Shown: positions 24,402 through 33,999, counted from the stretch's first letter. The stretch is 45,830 bases of DNA from Paraclostridium dentum (GCF_012922555.1 NZ_WIPK01000016.1:1-45830); one strand, 5' to 3'. Program-made: numbers and translations. The notes: generated by a model from the letters alone, not told the origin.

Positions 24402-25073
24402 TTATTTTTTTTCTAAAAATTCTTCAAGCGTTATTTGCTCATCATAAATTTTCTTAGCTACTTTTTCACCGACATACCTTATATGCCAGGGTTCATATGC
24501 TACACCTGTTATCTGTTGTTTACCTTCAGGGTATCTAAGTATAAAACCATATTTATGAGCATTTGTAGCTAGCCATTTGGCTTCATCAGTTGACTTAACA
24601 AACCACCTATCTTCATTAGTCACATCTATTGCTAGTCCTGTTTGATGTTCACTTTTACCCGGTTTTGCTACATATTTATCAGCCTCTTTTTTACCAACTG
24701 ATTTTATTCTATTATAATACGTATCTTTCTGTAAGTCATAAGATCTATATGCTGACATTCCTAAGAAATTTATACCATCTTTTCTTGCATCTTTAAACAA
24801 TTTTTCTATTGCTTTTGCACTATCTGGGGTAATAAACCTTTCTTCATTTGTAGCACTTGCATCAAAATGTATATTAGGGTTAACCAATTCTTTAGGTTTG
24901 TAGCTTGATTTTAATGAATTATTTTTATTAACTAGCATTAAATTAGACTCTACAGTTTCTAGATGATACTCTGATTCAGATGAATTTTTTAAAGCCACAG
25001 AATAAGAACTTATAAAAAATGTTGATAATGCTAGTACTCCTGATATTATTATTGCTTTTATTTTAGATTTCAT
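24402..25073 (-). CDS. vanY: D-alanyl-D-alanine carboxypeptidase, VanY type (M15B)
   Basis: 223 aa behind AAGGAGA. N-terminal helix 7-25 gives a signal anchor or uncleaved export signal. M15B zinc site: H143 and D150 in SEHQTGLAIDV, H197 in EPWHIRYVG with catalytic E194. The substrate-binding SAYRSYDLQ is also present. It removes the terminal D-Ala from peptidoglycan precursors, which in vancomycin loci assists resistance. Here it is the first gene of an operon with a sensor pair, but no vanH/A/X ligase set is present, so high-level resistance is not expected. Confidence 0.9.
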   Translation of the reverse strand: MKSKIKAIIISGVLALSTFFISSYSVALKNSSESEYHLETVESNLMLVNKNNSLKSSYKPKELVNPNIHFDASATNEERFITPDSAKAIEKLFKDARKDGINFLGMSAYRSYDLQKDTYYNRIKSVGKKEADKYVAKPGKSEHQTGLAIDVTNEDRWFVKSTDEAKWLATNAHKYGFILRYPEGKQQITGVAYEPWHIRYVGEKVAKKIYDEQITLEEFLEKK

Positions 25074-25290
25074 ATATATACTCTCCTTAAAAAATTTTAT
25101 AGATTAATTTTAAAGGAGAGATATTAAGTGATTTATAAATAAATCTTAAGTTTTATTAAGAAGTAAATTTCAAGCTAGTATTAGGTTACGACTAAATTAT
25201 CGGCATAAAACTTGTTGAAATGTATATTAATTTAATATTTAATTGAATAATTATCAGGTTAGAATAAGGTATATTTAAATATAAATAATA

Positions 25291-25325
25291 AAAATACCTA
25301 GATAAATCTAGGTATTTTTTTGTTT
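25291..25325. terminator. Terminator of the 57-aa gene
   Basis: AAAAATACCTAGAT / ATCTAGGTATTTTT. The stop codon of the minus-strand gene lies inside the stem. Confidence 0.75.
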
Positions 25326-25471
25326 TTTTCTAAACTTTTGAATTTGTTAATTAAAAATAAATTGAAAATTATAGTTGAGGATACTAAAATGTCCATGATA
25401 ATAGTAGAATTATCTACATGGTAGAAATACAATAAAACTAAAAATAATTTTTTGAAAAACAATATATTCAT
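25298..25471 (-). CDS. 57-aa small membrane protein
   Basis: Found by eye: ATG behind TTGGAGGT, with a terminator at its end. Reads MNILFFKKLF, LVLLYFYHVD, NSTIIMDILV, then SSTIIFNLFL and a basic tail. One or two membrane helices (about 5-18 and 23-42) and a lysine-rich end. Unknown family; the ribosome site and terminator make expression likely. Confidence 0.6.
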   Translation of the reverse strand: MNILFFKKLFLVLLYFYHVDNSTIIMDILVSSTIIFNLFLINKFKSLEKNKKIPRFI

Positions 25472-25895
25472 TTTACCTCCAAGTTTAATATCCCTAGAAA
25501 TTTATTTGTTCTGTTCTAATAATAATAGTAGCAATTAATTTATTAAATGTATGTTAAATTAATTTAAAGTTATTAGGTTTACAAATTTAAATTTTTAACA
25601 TGAATTTTAAGTATCTACAGTAGAATTTTAAAACTATTATTTATTACATATGATAAATTGCTTTTAAACTTAGTATACAACGTTAAAACAATTAAGAACT
25701 ATAAGTCACACTAAGATTTAATAAGTATTAAATGATTATTTAATACTTATTAAATCTATTTAAACTGTTAGAATTGGAACTTTTGATAGCTAATTAAATT
25801 AGTAAATATGTATTTTTTTATATTAAAATTAATGAGTTAATTTGTTCAATTTAACATTTATATATGATAAAATTAAAATAAAAGGATGTGATTAT
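25472..25895. other. Gap with a large palindrome
   Basis: No gene. An inverted repeat at 25718-25759 (AGATTTAATAAGTATTAAAT mirrored around TGAT) has 20-bp near-perfect arms but no T run. The promoter of the stress protein lies near 25800-25880. Confidence 0.6.
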
Positions 25896-26309
25896 ATGCG
25901 AAGCATTTTAGTTCCTATTGATGGTAGTGATAGAAGTCAAAGATCCTTAGATTTTATATTAAATGAGTTTTCAAATGAAAAGGTTAAGATAACCTTGATG
26001 TGTGTAAATGATGTTGTTTTAACTAATTTAACAAATCCAATGATTATAGATATGAGAGTGAAAGAATCTGAAAAAGAAATAAAGAGTATGTTAGATCGTT
26101 TAAAAAGAAAGTTACAAGGTTATGAAGTAAAAACTTATTATACAATAGGTGATGCAGGTCAAGAGATTATAGAGAAGTCAATAGATGACAAGTTTGATTT
26201 AATTGTTATGACTAAATCAACTAAGAAAAACTTTATAGATTCAATAGGTTCTGTAACTTTATATGTAGTTAAAAAATCTAAGTGTACTGTAGTTATAGTT
26301 CCAGAATAA
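25896..26309 (+). CDS. Universal stress protein (UspA family)
   Basis: 137 aa. The ATG at 25896 is chosen because AAAGGATG precedes it and MRSILVPIDGSDRSQRSL is the canonical family start; an earlier in-frame ATG adds an unsupported 18 residues. The fold closes with the ATP-binding-type G-x2-G-x9-G-S/T pattern in degraded form: MTKSTKKNFIDSIGSVTLYVVKKSKCTVVIVPE. A cytoplasmic single-domain Usp. Its terminator at 26327 is shared with the convergent transporter gene. Confidence 0.9.
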   Translation: MRSILVPIDGSDRSQRSLDFILNEFSNEKVKITLMCVNDVVLTNLTNPMIIDMRVKESEKEIKSMLDRLKRKLQGYEVKTYYTIGDAGQEIIEKSIDDKFDLIVMTKSTKKNFIDSIGSVTLYVVKKSKCTVVIVPE

Positions 26310-26326
26310 ATTATTTTCATTACAGA

Positions 26327-26367
26327 TATAAAAAAAGGAGCATTCAAATGCTCCTTTTTAATATATA
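26327..26367. terminator. Bidirectional terminator
   Basis: ATATAAAAAAAGGAGCATT / AATGCTCCTTTTTAATAT between the convergent stress-protein and transporter genes. Confidence 0.85.
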
Positions 26368-26421
26368 AAAACAAGTTAAACTCTTATAATTACATATTTA
26401 ATATTTCTGTAATATAAATAA

Positions 26422-27807
26422 CTATGCATTTGCATTAAATTTCTCTAAAGCCATTAACTCTGTTAATTTCTTTCTCATTAGGATTAATAAAACTCCAAAA
26501 ATACTTACTACAATAGTAATTAATACAAATATCTTAGTATATCCCATAGTTTCTGTGAAACCAGCAACTTTTCCTGAAATTAAGTTTGAGAAAAAGAAAC
26601 TCATATACCATGCACCCATTGCAAGTGAACTATATTTTTGTGGAGCTAATTTATTAAACATTGCCATTCCAATAGGAGATATGCATAACTCCCCAACAGT
26701 TAATAAGAAATAAGCTAGAAGAATAAATAATATATTCATTTGCTTACTTCCATCAAATACTCCACCTAAAGTTTTTATACCTAATATTACTGTAATAAAC
26801 GCTGCAGCTGTAAGAAGCATACCTAGACCCATTTTAGAAGGAATAGATAGGTCTCCGTGCTTTGATTTAGATAGTTTAATCCATATACTACCTAGTACAG
26901 GAGATAATACAACACATAATATTCCATTGAAAGATGTTAACCATGGAACTGGAATTACGAAACTTCCTAAATTTCTATTTACTAACTCATTTGATAATAA
27001 TGTAAATGATGTTGATGTTTGATACCATGCAGTCCAAAATAAAACAACAAATATAAATAAAACACCCATTGCTTTTAATCTGTTTTTTTCAACTTGAGTA
27101 AGAGCATTATCTGCACTTTTTTTATTAGACTTGTTTTCTTTATCATAAACTGGATATTTACCTTTTTCACCTAACCATTTTGGAGATAGAACTATAAGTA
27201 AAAAGCAAACAATAAACATTGCTATAGCAGCCATTAAAAAAATATATTTATATCCATACGCTGCTATTTCTCCATCAGATGTTAATTTGGCAAACCATTT
27301 ATCTGATATAAAACCAGCTATAATAGGGCCAAAGAAAGAACCTATATTTATAAACATATAAAAAATACTGTAAGCAGCATCTTTTTTTGATAACTCATCT
27401 TGATCATATAAAGTACCTACAAGAGAACTTATCTGCCCCTTAAAGAATGCTCCTGCTATTACGAGTACTATTAACCCAGACCATACACTTGCTATATTTG
27501 GCTTTGCAAAAAATAAAAGTATATATCCACATGCAGTAATAAAAGATCCTAGTATAAGTGACTTTTGTATTCCAAGCCACTTGTCTGATATATATCCCCC
27601 TATTAAAGAACCCATATAGTTTATTCCTTGATATAAACCTATAATTGCAGTTGCTTTTGCTACGCTTAAACCTAGCCCATTTTGACTAATATCTGCTGTA
27701 AAAAATAATATTAGTATAGACGATACTGCATAACCTGCATAACTTTGAAGAGCAATAGATATATTTGCTAGCCAAAGCCCCATTGGATGTTTTACCTTTT
27801 GATCCAT
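26422..27807 (-). CDS. POT-family proton:peptide symporter
   Basis: 461 aa, 12-14 membrane helices, behind GGGGAGGGG. POT (PTR2) marks: helix 1-2 region with QSYAGYAVSSILILFF, the loop GGYISDKWLGIQKSLILG, and the PTR2 signature region INIGSFFGPIIAGFIS. The late motif is VGELCISPIGMAM. The family imports di- and tripeptides. It is monocistronic. Complete and of ordinary length. Why a plasmid would carry it is not shown by context; nutrient uptake is the plain reading. Confidence 0.92.
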   Translation of the reverse strand: MDQKVKHPMGLWLANISIALQSYAGYAVSSILILFFTADISQNGLGLSVAKATAIIGLYQGINYMGSLIGGYISDKWLGIQKSLILGSFITACGYILLFFAKPNIASVWSGLIVLVIAGAFFKGQISSLVGTLYDQDELSKKDAAYSIFYMFINIGSFFGPIIAGFISDKWFAKLTSDGEIAAYGYKYIFLMAAIAMFIVCFLLIVLSPKWLGEKGKYPVYDKENKSNKKSADNALTQVEKNRLKAMGVLFIFVVLFWTAWYQTSTSFTLLSNELVNRNLGSFVIPVPWLTSFNGILCVVLSPVLGSIWIKLSKSKHGDLSIPSKMGLGMLLTAAAFITVILGIKTLGGVFDGSKQMNILFILLAYFLLTVGELCISPIGMAMFNKLAPQKYSSLAMGAWYMSFFFSNLISGKVAGFTETMGYTKIFVLITIVVSIFGVLLILMRKKLTELMALEKFNANA

Positions 27808-28204
27808 AATTAAAAACCCCTCCCCATATTAATTAGTCTCTAATTATATAATATCACCATAGATAATAATATTTAATTATTTTTTTACATAATTTTACAA
27901 TAAAATATATTAAAATATTTTTATATTTAGTATTTTTCATCAGAATATTTTCACATTTGTAAATTTGTGAGGTTTTAGAAAATGGACAGGTTAAATTAAT
28001 AAAATAAGACAATATATGGAGTTAATTTTTATGAAATGATTTATTAAAAACGCATATATGTGCTATACATCAATTTACATAGTAATATTTTAATCAAAAT
28101 AAGTTAATGTATAGCACAATTTATAAAATTAATATTTTAAGTTAATATATAAATTAATATCATATTTTTCATTGTATTAAAGTTTATAGAGAAGTAAGCT
28201 TAAA
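27808..28204. other. Gap with a long-range inverted repeat
   Basis: No gene. TGTGCTATACAT (about 28059-28070) pairs with ATGTATAGCACA (about 28108-28119) across a 37-base AT-rich loop. It has no terminator tail and may be an operator pair or a structured transcript. Confidence 0.6.
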
Positions 28205-28474
28205 TTATTTATTAAACTTCTCAACTATTTCATTTAAACATGACTTGCATATAGGTAACTCTTTATAATACTCTATATTTTCTTCACTAGAGCAAAAAGA
28301 ACATGTAGTTATAGCTTTTTCAATTTTGATATAATCTTTAAATAGTTTTATACTAACAGGACTGTTCTTTTTTAAATTTAACTTATCTCTCATTTCTTTA
28401 GGTAAAACTACTCTTCCTAGGTCATCAATATTACGGTTAACGCCTACTGTTAAATCCTTCGAATTTTTCTTCAT
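28205..28474 (-). CDS. AbrB/SpoVT-type transition regulator with zinc knuckle
   Basis: 89 aa behind AAGGAGGA. Residues 9-50 are a swapped-hairpin AbrB domain: VNRNIDDLGRVVLPKEMRDKL..PVSIKLFKDYIKIE. The C-terminal part has CSFC (59-62) and CKSC (77-80), a small zinc ribbon found in some clostridial AbrB homologues. It would bind AT-rich DNA as a dimer. It is monocistronic. Targets unknown. Confidence 0.88.
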   Translation of the reverse strand: MKKNSKDLTVGVNRNIDDLGRVVLPKEMRDKLNLKKNSPVSIKLFKDYIKIEKAITTCSFCSSEENIEYYKELPICKSCLNEIVEKFNK

Positions 28475-28890
28475 TGCATTCCTCCTTAAGTGAATTGTTT
28501 AAGTTTATTTTATTGGATATTCATGGAAAAGTAACTGTAAAAATTTGTCAAAATAGCTCGAAACATTGAATTCAAGCCAAAAACTTTTTTATTTACATTA
28601 AATCACATGAGTATGGAATGTATATAAATAAATTGTGAATTTTATTAGAATTTAAATAGTATATACTGTTTTACTATTGATTGATTTGATAATTCATTAG
28701 AATCTATCCAAATTTGACCGTTAAAAGTAATTTGGGAAAATTTTTGATTTTATATAAAATAATTGTATGTATTACAGTATTTTACTTGTTTTATAAATAC
28801 TAAGTGGAGTTAAGCATAAAAAAGTTACACATTAACTGTTAGTATCGAGTTGGAATTTGAATCTAGTAAGGATTTAGAACAAGTATAAAT
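28475..28890. other. Gap without a gene
   Basis: Promoter region of the AbrB-type gene near 28500-28560 and further AT-rich DNA; no ORF with a ribosome site on either strand. Confidence 0.5.
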
Positions 28891-28934
28891 AGATTAAAAA
28901 AAGATTAAATATATGTTTAATCTTTTTTTAATCT
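28891..28934. repeat. 44-bp palindrome with ATTAAAT core
   Basis: AGATTAAAAAAAGATTAAAT mirrored around ATAT. The core at 28904-28921 is the par-region element. It sits 12 bases from GGAGGAC copy 4 (28947). Confidence 0.75.
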
Positions 28935-28946
28935 ATTGTTTAATAT

Positions 28947-28978
28947 AAAAAATGGAAGACAATTGTCCTCCATTTTTT
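28947..28978. terminator. GGAGGAC palindrome copy 4
   Basis: AAAAAATGGAAGAC AATT GTCCTCCATTTTTT, one mismatch. It lies 150 bases beyond the stop of the minus-strand histidine kinase and is terminator-shaped in both directions. Confidence 0.75.
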
Positions 28979-29129
28979 ACTCTTAAGAAAACTATATTTA
29001 AATAATGTTTGAAGATAATATGTGGAGCATAGCAATGCCAAAATTTTGGTTAAAGTAAAAATGATATTGTAAGTAATGGGAGAAGTCATTAGAGAGACAA
29101 GTGAAGCGAATTTTTTACTTAAATATATG

Positions 29130-31097
29130 TTAAGTTACAACTTCATATATATCAGAAAGCTCTAACTCAGCGTTATATGAATTTATATTATATATAGAAG
29201 GACAACAGTTTTCAATTATTACATTTGGTAAAAATATTGTAAATGAACTCCCTTTAGCTAAATCACTTTCAACAGTAATAACTCCATCATGAAGGTTCAC
29301 TAAAGACTTAACAATACTTAATCCTATTCCGCTTCCTTCATTTGACCTAGTAAATGACTTATCTATTTGGACAAATTTATCAAAAATAACTTCTTGGTTT
29401 TCTTTAGATATACCAATTCCCTCATCTTTTACTACAATCTTAGTCCATTGATCATCTATGTTTAAATTTACTAAAATAGAAGACCCTTTATTAGAAAATT
29501 TAATTGAGTTTGATAGTAAATTTAATATAGAGCGCTCAATCATATAAGCATCACACTTTATAATATGCTCTTCTTCTTCAGTATCAAACTGTATAGTTAT
29601 ACCTTTCGATAAAGCATATTCAATTACAGATAAGGTTACGTCTTCTACAATAGACACTATGTTATAATTTTTAAACTTTACAGTAAGTGTACCCAGGTCT
29701 ATTTCAGATAAATCCATGATATTATTTACTAGTCTTGTCATCCTCTGACAATTTGTACGTAATATTTTGCTATATTTGTTGTATATAGCATTAAAGTCTA
29801 TAGTATTTTTCACACTAAAACTATCTAACAATTGTATGGATGAATAAAGTAAATTAATGGGAGTTTTTAATTCATGCGAAATATTAGCTATAAATTCAGT
29901 CTTTTCTTTATCATAAGTTTTAAGTTTTTTTACTTCTAGCTCTTTCTTAACTACATCTGATATATCTATATATGTAACTGCAATCTCTTTTTTACTACTT
30001 GCTGAATTAATTGTTTGAACACAGCAATCTAAAGTTACATTTCTATCTTCAATTTTTATGACACCTCTCCAACAATTATTTAAATTTAAGGACTTTATAA
30101 TTTCATCATATTCATTTACTTTATAGATTTTATCTTTTAAAAGTAGCGTTAATTTATGAAGATCATTACCACATGAATAATAATCTCTAACTTTTTTATT
30201 AGCATATAATAAGTTTGAGTCTTCATCGAAAATCAGCATAAAACTATGTTTATCATTTTCTGATAAGTTATAAAATAAGTTTAAATTATTATTTAATACT
30301 TTCGTTCTGGACATATAAATAAACAATTCAATTAACGCTCCTATAATTACTATAAAAAAACAAATATACGTCAAAGATATAGACACTAGTTTAGTGTAAA
30401 ATGTTAATCGAGTTGATATATGTATAGCGTAAATTGCTTTTATTGCAAGTATGAATACACTAGAACTTAGAACCACAAATATGGACTCTTTATCCTTTAT
30501 TGATTTTAAAAAAAGAGCACATGAACAAACTGTATATGTGAAAGCTAAAAAAGTATTATAAATTAAAAAAGTATTTGATTTAAAGTCATTATTATATAGG
30601 AATAATCTTCTCTCAAAAGTACCTAAAATTAAAGTTAGAGATATTACAATAAATATTGAAAGTTTTTTATTATCAATTATTAGTTTACTAATTTTAGTAT
30701 TAGGCAGGATTGCAAGTATAATTAGAGAAACTCTAATTAAGGATGAAGAGATTACTACATATAACGATGAATATAATTCCGTGTAGTAATAAGGTAGATA
30801 ATCTATATGTCCGAATAAAATTCCTACTGACAACCCCACAAACATTAATAGAATTAAAAAAATACTTTCATTTTTTGTTCTATTGTAAGAAACTAAACAA
30901 CTTCCTATTCCTAATAAGGAAATAAGAAAATTAAAGAACTTTATAAAATGCAATGTTGATTGTAGATAATTTGATTCAACATTTTCTTTAAAAAATACAT
31001 TTGCAATAATAATAATAGATAATGTTAGCATGCTTAAAACAACATATACCAATAAATTATTTTTGTTGATTGTGTATTCTCTATCTATTATTTCCAT
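29130..31097 (-). CDS. Orphan membrane histidine kinase (7TM-like sensor, PAS)
   Basis: 655 aa behind TTGGAGGT. About eight membrane helices in 15-262 with short loops (MASE-like sensor), PAS-like domain about 278-385 (LIFDEDSNLLYANKKVRDYY). HisKA with H408 in FIANISHELKTPINLL; HATPase with N box ERSILNLLSNSIKFS and G box GSGIGLSIVKSLV. No response regulator is adjacent, so it must signal to a distant partner, perhaps chromosomal. The transmembrane sensor suggests a lipid-soluble or membrane-derived cue (inference). Confidence 0.87.
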   Translation of the reverse strand: MEIIDREYTINKNNLLVYVVLSMLTLSIIIIANVFFKENVESNYLQSTLHFIKFFNFLISLLGIGSCLVSYNRTKNESIFLILLMFVGLSVGILFGHIDYLPYYYTELYSSLYVVISSSLIRVSLIILAILPNTKISKLIIDNKKLSIFIVISLTLILGTFERRLFLYNNDFKSNTFLIYNTFLAFTYTVCSCALFLKSIKDKESIFVVLSSSVFILAIKAIYAIHISTRLTFYTKLVSISLTYICFFIVIIGALIELFIYMSRTKVLNNNLNLFYNLSENDKHSFMLIFDEDSNLLYANKKVRDYYSCGNDLHKLTLLLKDKIYKVNEYDEIIKSLNLNNCWRGVIKIEDRNVTLDCCVQTINSASSKKEIAVTYIDISDVVKKELEVKKLKTYDKEKTEFIANISHELKTPINLLYSSIQLLDSFSVKNTIDFNAIYNKYSKILRTNCQRMTRLVNNIMDLSEIDLGTLTVKFKNYNIVSIVEDVTLSVIEYALSKGITIQFDTEEEEHIIKCDAYMIERSILNLLSNSIKFSNKGSSILVNLNIDDQWTKIVVKDEGIGISKENQEVIFDKFVQIDKSFTRSNEGSGIGLSIVKSLVNLHDGVITVESDLAKGSSFTIFLPNVIIENCCPSIYNINSYNAELELSDIYEVVT

Positions 31098-31316
31098 TAT
31101 AATACCTCCAACTTTTTATATAAATCCTAACATAAAAATATATTTTATTTTGTCGTTTTTTGTTTATATTTACGAAAAAATTTTATAATATATAAATTCA
31201 AAAATAATAAAAATACTATTAAATAAATTTAGAGATAGATAGTTATTATTGTGCATAGACTAAAGCTATGTATTTTCTAAATATAGCTTATTATTTTAAG
31301 GAAATATAAATTAAAA

Positions 31317-31364
31317 AACCATTAAAAATATATTTAAAAAAGATTTAATATATTTTTAATGGTT
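31317..31364. repeat. AT-rich inverted repeat
   Basis: AACCATTAAAAATATATTTAAA / TTTAATATATTTTTAATGGTT, an imperfect relative of the ATTAAAT palindrome, 52 bases from GGAGGAC copy 5. The rest of 31098-31415 holds the kinase promoter region and no gene. Confidence 0.6.
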
Positions 31365-31415
31365 AGAAACTTAAAAAGTAATATTATAATAAGTACTAAA
31401 GTATTTCATTTAATA

Positions 31416-31457
31416 AAAAAGCTAAATGGAGGATACTTGTCCTCCATTTAGCTTTTT
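31416..31457 (-). terminator. GGAGGAC palindrome copy 5 (terminator of the lipoprotein gene)
   Basis: AAAAAGCTAAATGGAGGA TACTTG TCCTCCATTTAGCTTTTT, an 18-bp stem directly behind the lipoprotein stop codon. Confidence 0.85.
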
Positions 31458-31460
31458 CTA

Positions 31461-32024
31461 TTAAACATCTTGGATTATTTCATTATTATTTTTGTCAAAA
31501 TACTTACAATTTACGTAAGAAGATTTTTTGCTTAATAAATCATTACTGACAACAATCATAGATGGACGATCTAGTTTAAATGATTCCTTACGCGTATATG
31601 TATCATTTATTGTAATTTCTACATGAGAAACTTTGGAACCATCAGATAATAAGACAAAAGCATTATTACTTTTAGAAGAACCGTTGTATGTATTATAATT
31701 AACTAAAAAATCTTCAACTCCAAGTGTTTCTTTTTTTTTCGTAGAGCATTTAACATCGCTTAAGATGTAGTTCCCTTTTTTATTTTTTTCACATATAACA
31801 ACCCCATTATTATATTTGCTTAAAAATCCTACAATCTTAGAGTTTTGAATATAAGTATTATCTACAATGGATATATCTTCTTTATTTGGCGAATTTATTA
31901 ATTTAGAGCCTATTAAGTATTGCTTAATAGATTCATCAGTATTGCCAGGTATTTTAGTATAAGTACATCCTGTAATAGTAAAACTTGAAATTATTAATAG
32001 TATAAAAATTATTTGTTTTTTCAA
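31461..32024 (-). CDS. Lipoprotein, unknown function
   Basis: 187 aa from TTG behind GGGGGATG. Signal peptide MKKQIIFILL, then IISSFTITGC: a lipobox (T-I-T-G-C) with the lipidated Cys at 20. The mature part is beta-rich and polar with YNGSSKSNNAFVLLSDGSKV and a C-terminal domain ending YFDKNNNEIIQDV; no family recognised. It would be on the outer face of the membrane. Monocistronic. Confidence 0.75.
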   Translation of the reverse strand: MKKQIIFILLIISSFTITGCTYTKIPGNTDESIKQYLIGSKLINSPNKEDISIVDNTYIQNSKIVGFLSKYNNGVVICEKNKKGNYILSDVKCSTKKKETLGVEDFLVNYNTYNGSSKSNNAFVLLSDGSKVSHVEITINDTYTRKESFKLDRPSMIVVSNDLLSKKSSYVNCKYFDKNNNEIIQDV

Positions 32025-32195
32025 TTACATCCCCCGTAAATTCAAATTTATCTATTTATTCACTCACTCCAACTAACATTTAATATCGGCATTATGAGTT
32101 AAAATTTAAGAAGTTGATTGATTTAATTTGTTATTTAAGTTAACAGATAATTTTTATAATAAAATATAATAACACTTGATTTTAAATATATATTA

Positions 32196-32726
32196 TTATA
32201 TTTCATCGTTGATTAAATCAGCTTTTACAATAGTTCCTTCAATAAAAACACCAAACATATTATCTCCAATATCCATATAACTTGACTTTACGCCAACAAT
32301 TACATTTCCACCTAGTAAGGCTCATTTAAATCTTAATATATCAAAGACTTCTTGTTTTGCTTTAGCAAGGCTATTTTCATAACCACTAGCTCTACCACCT
32401 ACTAAGTCAGTAATACTTGATATAAAGTCAGTAACAACCCCTGTTCCGATTATTACTTCTGAACTTTCTATTCCTAAGTACTCACTTATCTTATAGCCTT
32501 CTAATGAAGGTGTTGTTGATAGTATAATGTTTTTGCAAATTGATTTTGCTTTTTTACATTCTTCTTCATACTTATCTAGTTCTTCAGTTTTTCTTTGATT
32601 CTCAATTGCTAAAATTACTTCATTTTTACTCTCTTTACATTTGGGACATATATCATCACCCCAAAATCTACCAAGTACCTCGCCGCATTCATTACATTTT
32701 CTAGTTGATTTTTCTAAAAAAGCCAT
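32196..32726 (-). pseudogene. YbjQ/UPF0145-like gene interrupted by an in-frame TGA
   Basis: The open frame 32322-32726 (134 aa) starts with a zinc ribbon, CNECGEVLGRFWGDDICPKC. It then enters a YbjQ-like (heavy-metal-binding, UPF0145) domain: PSLEGYKISEYLGIESSEVIIGTG. It stops at TGA (32324-32322) after VFDILRFK. The same frame then continues with the family's expected ending, ALLGGNVIVGVKSSYMD..GTIVKADLINDEI, to a TAA at 32196. A single base change explains this, without a frameshift. Intact length would be about 176 aa. It could also be read-through or a sequencing error. Ribosome site GAGGGGGA. Confidence 0.82.
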
Positions 32727-32901
32727 AATAATATCCCCCTCAAAACTTTGTATATAATACTAATTTTACAACAAATATATATATATTTATGTATCAAAAA
32801 ATTTACACTTTTATTATTTAAAATAACTTAAATTTATATATCAAATAAATATAATGAATTTGTATCTGATATAATTATCCATATATAGGGAGGGTACGAA
32901 T

Positions 32902-33384
32902 ATGAAAAATTTAGTAGTTTATTATTCATTAGAGGGTAATACCAAATTAATAGCAGAATTTATCGCTAAAGAAATTGGTGCAGACATAATAGAATTGAAA
33001 CCTAAAAAAGAATTTCCATCTTCAGGATTTAGAAAGTATGTATGGGGAGGTAAGAGTGTAATATTTAAGCAAAAACCAGAACTTATGAATAAGGAAATTG
33101 ATATAAGTAAATATGATAATATATTTTTAGGTACTCCTGTATGGGCTGGAACTTATGCAGCTCCATTTAATACTTTTTTAGATATTAGTATTATAAATAA
33201 TAAGCATATAGCTTTATTTGCTTGCCATGGCGGTGGTGGAAGTGAGAAGTGTTTCGCTAACTTCAAAAAAGAACTTTCAGAAAATACATTTATAGGGGAT
33301 ATCGAATTAGTAGATCCATTAAAAAAAGAAACTGATAGTTCATTAGACAAGGTTAATAAATGGCTTCAAACACTAAACATATAA
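32902..33384 (+). CDS. Flavodoxin
   Basis: 160 aa behind AGGGAGGG. FMN phosphate loop YSLEGNTKLIAEFI (residues 9-22, T/S-x-T-x-NT type), then FLGTPVWAGTYAAPFNTFL (72-90), which holds the aromatic stacking residue, and ALFACHGGGGSEKCF. It carries one electron pair between redox enzymes in the cytoplasm, commonly under iron limitation. Monocistronic; no iron box is visible before it. Confidence 0.9.
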   Translation: MKNLVVYYSLEGNTKLIAEFIAKEIGADIIELKPKKEFPSSGFRKYVWGGKSVIFKQKPELMNKEIDISKYDNIFLGTPVWAGTYAAPFNTFLDISIINNKHIALFACHGGGGSEKCFANFKKELSENTFIGDIELVDPLKKETDSSLDKVNKWLQTLNI

Positions 33385-33584
33385 AATATGCATTTAAAAC
33401 TTTGATATATAGTTAGTTTTAGTCTGAGCAAAACTCTTAAAAGAATATACTTTATAAAATAATGGTAATTTATTTAATTTTAGTGCAAAAAATACAAATT
33501 TTACTACAATTTAAAACTTGTGTGACAATTTTGTGATACCATATATATTGAGGGGTTATAGAATTTTAGGGGGAGATGATATAA

Positions 33585-33848
33585 TTGCTTTTTGAAGATT
33601 CCAGAGAAAATAAAGAACTTATTAAATATGGGGTGAATTTTTTCAAAAAACCTTTATATGTTAATATGGCTATTTCAGCTATTTTATGTTTTGAAAGTTC
33701 ATGTTTTTTAATACTAAAGTTAGTGCATAAAGAAACTGATGATATATTATTTTCTGCATTTTACACAACTTTATTTTTAATTTACACAACATGGACATGG
33801 AGTTCGTTTGCATATGAAATAAAGGAAAAAAGACATAGACTATATTAA
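33585..33848 (+). CDS. Small two-helix membrane protein
   Basis: 87 aa from TTG behind AGGGGGAGAT. Polar start (EDSRENKELIKYGVNFFKKP), helices at about 22-43 and 55-74, basic tail (KEKRHRLY). No recognised family. It ends at a long bidirectional terminator. Confidence 0.6.
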   Translation: MLFEDSRENKELIKYGVNFFKKPLYVNMAISAILCFESSCFLILKLVHKETDDILFSAFYTTLFLIYTTWTWSSFAYEIKEKRHRLY

Positions 33849-33861
33849 AAACTAAAATACA

Positions 33862-33919
33862 AAAATAAAAGGTATGTAAATTGAATATTATAATATTCAA
33901 TTTACATACCTTTTATTTT
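33862..33919. terminator. 58-bp perfect bidirectional terminator
   Basis: AAAATAAAAGGTATGTAAAT pairs with ATTTACATACCTTTTATTTT, with the inner arms TGAATATT/AATATTCA. Confidence 0.88.
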
Positions 33920-33999
33920 ACAAACATAAGCAAATTTCAATAAAAAATTAGTGGGAATTCAAATTGTATTTAATAGTAATATATACATGAGCTATTAAA

